Below, piece by piece: positions 54,905 to 64,000 of a stretch of DNA of 64,000 nt. Location: the NCBI GenBank assembly GCA_011503125.2, contig WWBZ02000051.1, forward strand, positions 1,302,001-1,366,000, written 5' to 3'. Made by a program: the position numbers and the translations under genes. Position 1 is the first letter of the stretch; every line of letters starts with the position of its first letter. The notes below the pieces were generated by a model. It searched no databases. It worked only from the letters and a program-made list of their open reading frames with translations, and was not told where the DNA came from. This stretch comes from Botryosphaeria dothidea. Its lineage: Eukaryota; Ascomycota; Dothideomycetes; Botryosphaeriales; Botryosphaeriaceae.

Positions 54905-56085
54905 ATAGTTATGAGCCCGGATATGCGTATGATGCATTCTGCTATCTAAAGCTATCCTCCTTTTGCACCTCTTTATGCAGTATTCGACGTACCGAGGCAT
55001 CCGGACGTTATCTTAGCAATCTTTGCCTACCCCTTCGAAAGCTATTATTACTTTTTATATTACTAGACTACTTCGTTAAGTACTAGTATTAGCTTTCTAT
55101 ATCTTACGCAGTAAAAGTAATCTTCGTATTAACCTTATAGGTGCCCGGCAGATAGGAGTACTAATTAGGGAGCGAGCAAATAAGGATACGGTCGCAAAGA
55201 AAACGCCGACTAGTCCCACTATAACGATAACCGTCATCTGCTATTGGTTACTAGTTACCAGTAAATTAGCAGCTATAACGTCTTCTAAACTAATCGTTAT
55301 CCTAAAGTCGTCGGACGACTGGGACGAGTGGTATTTTATTATCTAATCAAGAGCAAAAAAGGCTCAGATCTTCGCCTATATCGACCCATCGAAACCGGAG
55401 AAACCGGAGCAACCAACTAAACCTACGAGACCTTCCGAACTAGAATCCTCAGACGATGAAAATGATCGTATATGGGATCGATATAAGATAAGGAGGGAGG
55501 ACTATAAGGAAGATCTTAAGTAGTACGAGAAGCGTATAAAGGAGATCAATAACCTCTTATCAGTCATTGAGGATTCGGTTAGCCAATCGTTGCTACCGAT
55601 TCTCCTTAAGCTAAAAGAGGACTCGCATCCCTATTCACAGCTATGCGCACTTAAGGCTCGCCTTTAACCGACCTCTTAGACATAAGAAGATCTTGTTATC
55701 AATCATCTTAGGCAGCTTGAGAAATCACCTAGCAGCCAGAACCTTGAGAAATAGCTTGCGCAATGGGAAGAGACTGTGTTTAAAGCTGAGTCTCTCGGCC
55801 TTCCTGACGTCTTAGGCGATCGAGGAAAGAAGAATTTCCTTAAGGCACTTACGTCTTATAACGTGCAATAGGCAGCCAACCGCAAGATCAAGCTTCAAGA
55901 CGGTGAACTTAATAAGTCACTTTAAGAGCTTATTATCGACTACCGGAACTACTATCGCCAAGGACTAGCTGAGAATCCGAAGGTTACTTAAGTAGCCTTT
56001 GCAGCAACACTCCGAAACCAGCAGCAAGAAAGACCAGCATATATTTGCGGTCTACAGCATGCTCAGTACAAGTGTTACTATCTAT
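54905..56085 (+). mobile_element. Copia element B, gag fragment
   Basis: Plus-strand gag-like sequence with scattered stops: SDDWDEWYFII near 55310, FAYIDPSKPEKPEQPTKPTR, RREDYKEDLK, then LPDVLGDRGKKNFLKALTSY near 55800. It resembles the gag of element C, so B and C are related families. It is cut off at 56085 by the LTR of element C; nothing beyond gag is left. Confidence 0.75.
54908..54920 (+). other. Primer-binding site, copia element B
   Basis: GTTATGAGCCCGG is an exact 13-nt reverse complement of the initiator tRNA-Met anticodon arm. Unlike the sites in elements A and C it is not mutated. Confidence 0.85.
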
Positions 56086-56230
56086 TGGTATGTTGATGAA
56101 CAATGATGATCTATTGATGATTGGCATGAGGAGGAAGGGCGTAGGTGGCCCACCCTCCTTATATACGTAAGTAAGTGACTAAGCTATCTGGTGTTGCAAA
56201 AGCAATATGCAAAACACGTGATTTCCAACA
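56086..56230 (-). repeat. 3' LTR of copia element C
   Basis: 145 bp; on the minus strand TGTTGG...CATACCA. A polypurine tract (minus strand GAAGGGGGTG, 56231-56240) lies just inside. The partner LTR is 61343-61487. Confidence 0.9.
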
Positions 56231-59200
56231 CACCCCCTTCGCGTGGTGTCCGATCGGGTAGTGCGCGATAATCTGCTTAGTGTTAACCTTTAATAGTGTA
56301 AAAGGAACGTGATTACCGAAATATATAAATAAAATGGTGATAATCTGGTTTAAGCGGTGTATACGCTTATAATCACTGTTGTAGTAATGAGAGGCCTAAG
56401 CCTTGCATAAAGTGGGCGTGCTTTTGCTTTGTTAACGGCTTTGTGAGACCGTCTACGATCATCTAAGCTATTAGTATCTATTTAAAGTAAACGTTGCCTG
56501 CTTAAGTCTCTTGCCTAAGCTAGTAGTAATAGATATTAACGTGACGAAGCTTCGTAATAAGCTTTCCGACGTTCTCTTCTATAAGGCGGAGCGTCTATAT
56601 ATTGTTATACTCGATCTAAACGAGGTAACCTAGCTTAAATTAGATGCCTCTAAAGAAGCGTTTCTACTAGTATACTTGCTTAGCAGTCTCTAATAGAGCG
56701 AGGAGCTCTACTTCCGTTGTTAAGGTCGTCACTATTAGTTACTTAGAGGCTTTCTAGTCCACGGGTCCGTCGAATAGCATTATAAGTAATCCTTAGTAAC
56801 TACGGCGTATAGCCGTGTTATTTACGAAGGATATATTACTACTAGGCACGAAGATGCGTTAATCATTTGCTACGTTGCCGTTATATATAATTACGAGGTC
56901 CTTCGTATTTACGAGATATTCTAGGAGGCGGTGTGTAAGATAGAGGTGTCGCTTAGAAGGGTTCGTTAAATACGTAGAGAGGGCTAAGTAGGCGTGGCCT
57001 ATATTAGGTCTCGTGCTAATAGTAGCGAACTAGGTAGATCCCATCTTACTCTAGAACGTGTAGATATCTTAAGGTATTATATAAGCCTCGTTATTTAGGG
57101 TAGGTAGGTCCTCTATCGGAAGAGGCGTAGTAACCGATAATTCTTTAACGTTATATTTAGCCCTAAGGCTAGTAAGGTATAACTTCTATAATAGCTATAG
57201 TAGTTACTTACTTCGATTACGGACGATTTATAAAGCTAAGAACTACTAAACTTCTCCTATCTTATATATCTCGTAGCGCTAAAAGAGGTCTTATTCGAAT
57301 ACGTGCGCGAATGGCTTATCCTTCTTAGGAAAGGCTATAATAATATCGTCTACGAAGAAGAATATAAAGAGGTACTCGTTTGCGTAGAGATATGGAGCAT
57401 CTAGTATAGGCTTAAGTCCCAGGTCTTTAAGCGTGGCTTAAAAGTGCTTTTGCTATAACGCTGGCGACTCTTTAAGCCTATAGAGAGCTTTCTTAAGTAA
57501 TAAGATCTTCCTATAAGGAAGTGTTATGCCTTCTAGTGCTCGGTAGAAGGTTGGTTAATCGAGAGGGATATAAGGAAAGGCATTAACAACGTCGTATTGC
57601 CATATCTCGAGGTCGAATGCGCAGATAATCGCTATAAGCGTGCGAAAGATACGGAAGATAAGGGTAGCCGCATATGTATCTTAGTAGGAGACTTAGAGGT
57701 TACCTCGTACGTATACTCGTGCCTTAATCTTAGTAAGATATCCCTTCTTATCGAATTTATATTTAAAGACCTATGTAAGAGGAATGACCTCTTTATTGGC
57801 CTTGCGTACTTGATCCTCGTCTACAACGATCCACACCCCCTTACTATTGCCTTCCTATAGCTTACGGTAGAGTACTTAAAAGAGATAAGGCTTAAGTTAG
57901 TGTTTAAGGATATTCTTATAGTAACGAGGCTCGGGCGGAAGGTCGTCCCGATAAATGCGTGGTAGAGGAGGAAGCTCCTCTAACTAATATAAGGGTGGAG
58001 GATCCTCGTGTGTAGTAGGTTAAGATGTTTGCTCGTGATTACCCGTAGGAGCGTATTTAAGCAGTGCATATATGCTCGCGGCGAGAAAGGTCTGCTCACA
58101 GTAAGCGTTACTAATAACCTTCGCGGCATGCGCAGCTCTTCTTCGATTCCTTAGACCTTCGATAATAAGGTTCGGGTTGGGGTCCGCGTTAATATTAGCT
58201 GCAAGGGGTGCACGATTGCCCCGTGCTGCTCCTGGGTTAGGCTCAGTATCGTATTAAACAGGGAGGAGACGACCAAGGCGTCCCTCTTACTATTGTTCGT
58301 CTTCCTCACCCCCTAAGGTATGCGAGTCTCTGAGAGTAGGTGACGGCAAGACGTTATCGCTTGGTAGGTATAGTATGCTGTTGTCCGTAGTGGACGGCGA
58401 TGGTGTATATAGTTGAGTGTATTATATATCTGGTTTATTAGGCAGTATGCCTTGTTGTTGTCCATCTAATAACGAAGTAGGTTGTTCTTCTATATTAGTG
58501 GCTTGCTTATAAGTAACCTCCTTATCTTCACTAGATGACGAATCTAACGTAATAAGGTCCTTAGAGCCTAGACGGATGCGAGGAATTACCTCCTAAGGCT
58601 CCTCTTCTATATCCTCGATTTCTTAATACTGCTCTTGCTTATCTGGTGAGTATTTTAATAACTCGTTAAAACTAACGTCTCTTGAGCGGATGATACGGTC
58701 CCCTAGTAGATACTATATCCGGTAGATGTTAGTAGAGTTATACCTAATAAGATAGCTAACGAGGGCTCGTTCTTAGAGCTTGTTACTACGCGGGATGGTT
58801 TTATTAAGGGCGTAGGCCTTGTATCCGTAGACTCTTATGTGAGCTACGTTTGGTTTAATGCTATAAGCAAGCTCGAAGGGCGTCTTCTACTTAAGGACTT
58901 TGCTTGGCGTCCGATTATATATGTACGTTGCTGCTAGGACTGTCTCTGGCCATAGGCGTTTAGGGAGGTTTGCCCCGATACGTATTGCTCGTGCTTTGAT
59001 AATAATAGACTAACTAGTTCTCTCGGCATGTCCGTTCTAAGCAGGTGTATAGGGTGCTGAGACCTCTATTGTGATTCCTCTTCGCTTAAGTTTAGCCTTA
59101 AACGCGGTATTAAGTGATCTTTCGCTATTAGTTCGAAAGAACGTAGTGAGAGCGTCAAAGCGACGTTCGATTATACTTAGAATATCGAGAATGAGCGTGT

Positions 59201-61326
59201 TGTAGTCTGATTTGAGCATATAGGTGCGGGTGAAGACATAGTTGCTCTTTATACACTCGATATAAGTGATCCACTCGTGTTGATTGAAGGCGGGCGTCAT
59301 CTAGATGAGGTCAAATGAGACTCGGAAGAATGACTCGTTGCGAGCTTCCTCTGGTGATGAGTCTCGCGCAATAAGCTAATGAGCTTTTGCTCGCGAGTAG
59401 GTGTCGCAGTAAACAGGCACGACGTCGTTCGTAAACTCTACGCCGGTAATAGCTATAAGTAACGCCTTAATAGCGTGGTAGTTGGCATAAGTAAAGACTC
59501 TATGCCACTGTTTAGCTAGGAGACTACGGGTGGTCGCAGCACTCGTAATAGCTAGTACGGACTCTGCTTAGTATAGTTTAAGAAAGAACTGTCCTTTAGA
59601 CGGAGTAAGGACATATACTATAGTGTCGTCCTTATAAAGTCGAAGACTCTTAGTGTCCATATAAACGTCTTTCTTATTGCACTTAGAAATGGAGACTAAG
59701 TTGCCCATGAATGCTAGGACGTAGGCTACATTACGAAGGGTGATAACCTTACTCTTCTTTCCGTTACGGGCATTAACTATAATATTCCCGAAGCTCTTAA
59801 TAGGCACACGCGTGTTGCCGTAGATCACGAAGTCATCTGGACCTGCGTTGCGTGTCTTGATAAACCTTTTACGCATATATCTGTTACACACGTGATAAGT
59901 GGTACTAGTATCTACGATCTATAAGAGCTCTAACGTGGTTGGACGCGAGTCTCGGTGCGTAGCAAATGACTGCGCAACAACGGCTGGGAAGGACTTAATA
60001 GATCCTTGCTCGTTATTACTATTATTATTATTTGCAAGCGTGTTAGGCTTAGGCTCCTTACCTTTATCCTTGTTACCTTATATATAAGGTGTTGGCGGTG
60101 TACCGCGCTTAAGTGCATTCTTAACTTACGTCTTAATCTTGTTATTCTTTATAAGCTTAAGGATCTTATCCTGGACCTTCTTATTTGGTTTAAAGTCGGC
60201 AGGACGGTTAGGCGCGTTCGGATTAAGATAGAAGCACTAGAAGTACTAGTGTAGGAGTCTATATAAGCATTTAGGAGGCTTCTGCGGCTACTCCTCGCCT
60301 CGTAGAGTAGCTGCGAAGGTCGTATGAGTCTTGTTCGTTATAAGCGCTTACTTCTGGCGAGCATACTCACGATAATCGACAATGACATCTGAAACGTCAA
60401 GCGTCTTAGTACCGAGTCGCAGCTTACGAAGGATAGGGCTAGCGTATTCTAAGTCGTGTTGCATGATAGGCTTGAGGAATGTATTTACTCCTCGAGAGCC
60501 TTCGACATTAGAGAGGCTAAGAGAGCGTGCTTTGAATACACACTCTTCCTATTGTGTGAGCCACTTTTTAGTACTCTAGGTAGTTGGAGGCTTCTTAAGC
60601 TCGCGGAGCTTATTAAGAACGAACTCCTATTATATAGAGGTGGAAGGTTAAAGTCGTGCTTGTAAGGCGCGCAACTATGCGTAAGAATATAAATCCTCGA
60701 CCTTGCGTAGGAGTAGTAGCAGTGGCTAAGACACTAAGTCTTTAATAAGTAATAAGAGGTTATTAAGCTCTCGTATCTGCCTGTCGTACTCCTTTTTATC
60801 CTCCTTATAGTCCTCGCGCTTCTACTTATACTTCTTACGATCCGCGTCGGTAATATTGCCTATTAGTAGAGGAGGCTTAGTAGGCGCGATTGGTTGTTGC
60901 GGACGTAAGTCCTTAGTTAGATCGATGTAGTCGTATAAGCGAGCCTTCTTTGCACGCGATTGGACGATAAAGAACTATTTATCCTAGTCTTGCGAAGACT
61001 TGAGGACGATAATTAGCTTCGAAGACGATATGGTGGGTGACGAATAGGTGCTATTCGTTAGTTAACGTCGTATAGCTAACTAAAAGGGTTAAAGCTAGCT
61101 AGGAACGTGTATTAGATACTTAAGATGCTCGATATTAAGGTAAATAGCTATATCGTGATAACTGTTAATAAAATAATACGTAGAGGGAAGCCGTCGTACG
61201 GTCGTAGTGTATTATAGCAGGGTGTAATAATATAGTATTCTTCTAGATGCCGTAGAGAGAACGTTATAAGCGTATAAGACGCTTATATAGAGATTAAACG
61301 ATAGATAACGAGTTTTAGAAGTGATT

Positions 61327-61339
61327 CCGGGCTTATAAC
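61327..61339 (-). other. Primer-binding site, copia element C
   Basis: Minus-strand GTTATAAGCCCGG, 3 nt inside the 5' LTR. Complementary to the initiator tRNA-Met anticodon arm except for the same single transition as in element A. Confidence 0.85.
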
Positions 61340-61342
61340 TAT

Positions 61343-61487
61343 TGGTATATTGATAAATAATAATAATCTATTAATAATTAGCATGAGGAGGAAGGGCGTA
61401 GGTGGCCTACCCTCCTTATATACGTAAGTAAGTGACTAAGCTATCTGGTGTTATAAAAGCAATATGCAAAATACGTGATTTCTAACA
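61343..61487 (-). repeat. 5' LTR of copia element C
   Basis: 145 bp partner of 56086-56230, here more AT-rich because many CpA and TpG sites have become TpA. Confidence 0.9.
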
Positions 61488-61695
61488 TTCGATTAATTCG
61501 GTTGATTAAATTTAACTCCTCGTTTAATAATATTAACTTATAAATTCGGAAGAAGCATATTACGCTTATTCTTATCGATAATCTAATTAATAAGGTCTTA
61601 GAGCTTAATTTTTTCGTTATTACGAAGTAATTAGCGCTTAGCCGTAACCTAGGTATCGAAGTGCTAATCTAGCTTAGTAAGCAGCTTATAGACTA
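61488..61695 (-). mobile_element. Inverted gag fragment of copia element A
   Basis: About 205 bp that is the reverse complement, with transitions, of 51742-51945 in element A (the stretch before the zinc knuckle). It lies in opposite orientation to element A and to the LTR piece at 63529. Confidence 0.85.
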
Positions 61696-63528
61696 ACGTG
61701 TTTTACTAGTGAGCTGCGCACCCTAGTGAGCTGCGCACCCTACAAACCTAAGACGCGTCTTCGCACGAAAATAAACATGGCACCACTACAACTTTCTTAA
61801 TTACTCTAAAAAGAAGCGAGATTAGCTCTTGCTTCCTAAGCCTTGCAAAGAAACCTAAATTAAAGCCGGCGCGCTCTAGGACGGTCGTACGGTGTTCCGG
61901 AATTAACCCTACGGACGCGTCTTCGTGGCACCTAAGCTAGATATAAGTTACCCTTAACTAAACGAAAGCTAAAGCTATCCGAAGAGCAAGCTTTAGTTAA
62001 ATAGATCCTAGGCCTAGATCGACGAGGATTTTCTCTCTAGATAATCGACGTGCGAAGAATAGCAGACTCTTTACTCGCCGCGCGCGGCCACGATCCCTCA
62101 CCTTAACTAGTTGGTAAGAACTAGGTATCTCGCTTTATCGACAACTAGCCTAAGCTTAAAACGAAATAGAATCGAAAGTTCTATTTATAACGCGTAAAAT
62201 GTGAGGATCCGGACGCGATTAACGCGTGGTTTAAGCGCGTTTAAGAGACGCGTCGGTCGTATAGCATTCTCGACGACGATATTTATAACTTTAATAAGAC
62301 AGAATTTATAATAGGTATAGTTACGATATCTAAAGTAGTTATAAGCTCCGATACGATCGGCCGAGCGGTCGTCGTGCAGCTAGGAAACCGGGAGTAAATA
62401 ACGACGATTAAGGGTATTAACGCCTCCGGCTGGGCGATTCCGCCGTTCGTTATTCTCGTAGGAAAGGTGTACTAGTTAAACTAGTATCGAGGACTACCGG
62501 CTAATTAGGTAATTACTATAAGCGACAACGGCTAGACGATAGATTAGCTAGGTCTTAAATAGATTAAGCATTTTAATACGCACACGGAATCTCGTACTAA
62601 GGGAATCTACCGTCTGCTTATCCTCGACGGCCATAGTAGCTACGCAACGCCCGAATTCGACCAGTACTGCATGGCAAACAATATCGTCACGCTCTATATA
62701 CCTACGCATACGTCGCATCTTCTCTAGCCGCTTAACGTTAGCTGCTTTTCCCCTCTTAAGCGCTCGTACGGTTAGGAGGTACAGGAAAGCGTCCGCCAGG
62801 GAATCCACTATATCGATAAAGATAATTTTCTCACGATATACTTAAGGGTGCGCCCATTAGTCTTTACGGATTAAAACATTAGAAGCGGATTCCGAGCTAC
62901 AGGGCTTATACCGTACGACCTATAACGCGTCTTATCGTCGCTCACCGTTACTAAGATACCCTCTCTACCAGGGACGGCGAACGGACAGGCACCTTAATAG
63001 ACGTTAGAAATACCTTATACTTTGGCTTAGCTAGAGCAGCAGACTCGGCTTGTACGGGAGCTTATCTAGCGCCAATCCCAGAGCCCGACAAACCAAGTAT
63101 TCAGCCAACTTATTAAGGGATATTAGATAGCGATGTATTTAGCTGTAATACTTGCAAAGGAGAATTCGGAGCTTCGTGCGGCTAATTAACGACGAAAATA
63201 AAAGCAGTAATACCGCCGAAGGTATATCGTATAGGGAGGCGCTTTATAGGCTTAGTAGGGGTAGTTCTTAGTTCAAAGGATAGAAAATAGGGAAGAAGAG
63301 GCTAATCAACGGGAATCGATAGCTGCACGACAACGTGCACCGCCGACGTGCAGTAATTATTATTTATAAGGCCACACGATTCGGCGCTATCCTGAGATTC
63401 AAAGAGCGGTTAGATAGGGTTTTTAATTAAATTCAAGGCGTTGTAGTGGAATATTTGTGCGAAGACGCGTCCTGGGTCTAGTGGGGTGCGCAGCTTACTA
63501 GGGTGCGCAGCTTACTGGTGAAACACGT
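61696..63528 (+). mobile_element. pogo/Fot1-type (Tc1/mariner superfamily) DNA transposon, inactive
   Basis: 1833 bp bounded by TA (61694-61695 and 63529-63530) and terminal inverted repeats of about 70 bp beginning ACGTGTTTYACYAGT. Each end contains two direct copies of AGT[A/G]AGCTGCGCACCC, and the inner border of each inverted repeat is GACGCGTCTTCGCAC. The plus strand holds a mutated DDE transposase. Recognisable parts are a CENP-B-like helix-turn-helix region (about 61960-62240), FDE-like and GINASGWAIPPFVI (62415-62460), and LILDGH (about 62617). SHLLQPLNV follows near 62710, then ITKDNF-like sequence. No frame is open over the domain: stops replace Gln throughout. Confidence 0.87.
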
Positions 63529-63657
63529 TATTGGATAGCATATTAGCTTAGTCATTCATTCTGAGACGTCTTGGGAGCAATACCACGAGCGCCTCAGCAA
63601 CCAAGCAATCAAGTCATTCATTCATCGATTCCGACCGATCAAGCGCGAATTTCATCA
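63529..63657 (+). repeat. Truncated LTR of copia element A
   Basis: Matches the element A LTR from TTATTGG to CATCA but lacks the first 36-37 bp, because the pogo-type element abuts it at a TA. Same orientation as the LTR at 50860. Confidence 0.88.
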
Positions 63658-64000
63658 GAAAGAAATCCGTGCAAAGCTGAGAGAGTACAGTATGTTTCTT
63701 CATCATTTTGAGTCCAATATTCGCTGCCACTTGCTGATCATGAAACACTATGCAGATGATGCGATCGTCCGGCAGATGAGGTTTGTCGCCATTGAATCGC
63801 CCAACTCCGGGGGTCTGCAACGCATTCAGCGCTACATCGCCTCTACAGAAATGGGGCCACCTGCTCTTACGGACGGTGACACATACCTATGGGGCTCAGA
63901 GGAGTGCGATCCTGACAAAGGCTGCTGCGATCTTATATCCCTGACATCACGCCACAACAAAGACTTCTTCTTCAGCTGGAGAACGGACAATGTGTCCGAG
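63658..64000 (+). CDS. Host gene fragment to the right of the transposon island (3' end outside window)
   Basis: A plus-strand frame is open from the LTR border to the end of the window, about 113 codons: IRAKLREYSMFLHHFESNIR, MRFVAIESPNSGGLQRIQRY, GDTYLWGSEECDPDKGCCDL and NKDFFFSWRTDNVSE. Codon use and composition are normal for the genome, unlike the island. The product is not recognised; the first part looks helical. It could be the continuation of the 50715-50859 fragment. Confidence 0.5.

Larger units (their letters stand above)
56086..61487 (-). mobile_element. Complete but inactive Ty1/copia retrotransposon C
   Basis: 5.4 kb, minus strand, with two 145 bp LTRs, primer-binding site and polypurine tract. 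The order on the minus strand is gag (about 61050-60200), protease and GAG-pre-integrase (59891-59568, NLVSISKCNKKDVYMDTKSL), integrase (59300-59037, FFRTNSERSLNTAFKAKLKR and EVSAPYTPA), reverse transcriptase (about 57900-57250, with WQYDVVNAFL, KALYRLKESP and FFVDDIIIAF) and RNase H (to 56240). This INT-before-RT order defines Ty1/copia. Almost every domain is cut by TAG/TAA codons in Gln positions. The LTRs differ from each other mostly by C/T and G/A transitions. The 5-bp flanks (TCTAT left, TTCGA right) do not match. Confidence 0.9.

Noticed and set aside
50855..63662. 5-bp target duplication for the outer LTR pair
   Set aside because: GTTTC on the left and GAAAG on the right do not match, so the pair cannot be claimed as one clean insertion.
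1..64000. CRISPR arrays, bacterial operons, rRNA genes
   Set aside because: No regularly spaced direct repeats, no bacterial gene layout and no rRNA sequence seen; the window is fungal nuclear DNA.

Overview
This window is nuclear DNA of a filamentous ascomycete (Pezizomycotina, most likely Dothideomycetes). The evidence is the 45-65 bp spliceosomal introns (GTAAGT-type donors, CTAAC branch points, YAG acceptors), single-copy housekeeping genes typical of the group, fungus-specific families (Zn2Cys6 regulators, GH131, Dsc3, DUF3632), and an AT-rich, stop-riddled transposon island that looks mutated by repeat-induced point mutation (RIP). All gene models below were spliced by hand from the sequence; the multi-exon models given total lengths close to an uninterrupted frame.

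Left arm, 1-28.3 kb (gene-dense, conserved): 3' end of a DUF3632-like gene; succinate dehydrogenase flavoprotein; RNase P/MRP subunit POP1; WBP11-like splicing factor; cohesin RAD21/SCC1; proteasome-associated deubiquitinase UBP6; ARP2/3 subunit ARPC4; a secreted GH131 glucanase; a secreted histidine acid phosphatase; a Zn2Cys6 transcription factor; a 4.25 kb stretch without convincing genes; and a cryptochrome-DASH.

Middle, 28.6-36.6 kb (accessory, decaying): an initiator tRNA-Met gene whose D arm is split by a 56-nt insert with every hallmark of a spliceosomal intron, a tRNA-Thr(AGT), a kinase-like pseudogene, a truncated F-box gene, fragments of a cysteine-rich protein, and a membrane-anchored aspartic-protease-like protein with lost catalytic signatures and a frameshift.

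37.6-48.5 kb (conserved again): GT25 glycosyltransferase, Fe-S assembly factor ISA1, a Dabb-domain protein, the Dsc E3 ligase subunit Dsc3, nicotinamide riboside kinase NRK1, an ARMH3/DUF1741 protein and a disordered hypothetical protein.

Right arm, 48.6-64 kb (transposon island): a membrane-protein pseudogene split by a solo LTR with a perfect 5-bp target duplication, then a 12.8 kb composite of at least three Ty1/copia elements in both orientations plus a 1.8 kb pogo/Fot1-type DNA transposon, set between two pieces of what may be one host gene. The copia elements carry primer-binding sites complementary to the anticodon arm of initiator tRNA-Met, the same tRNA species as the split gene at 28.6 kb. 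Flanks that do not match at the element ends, and an inverted gag fragment, show that the island was rearranged after insertion.
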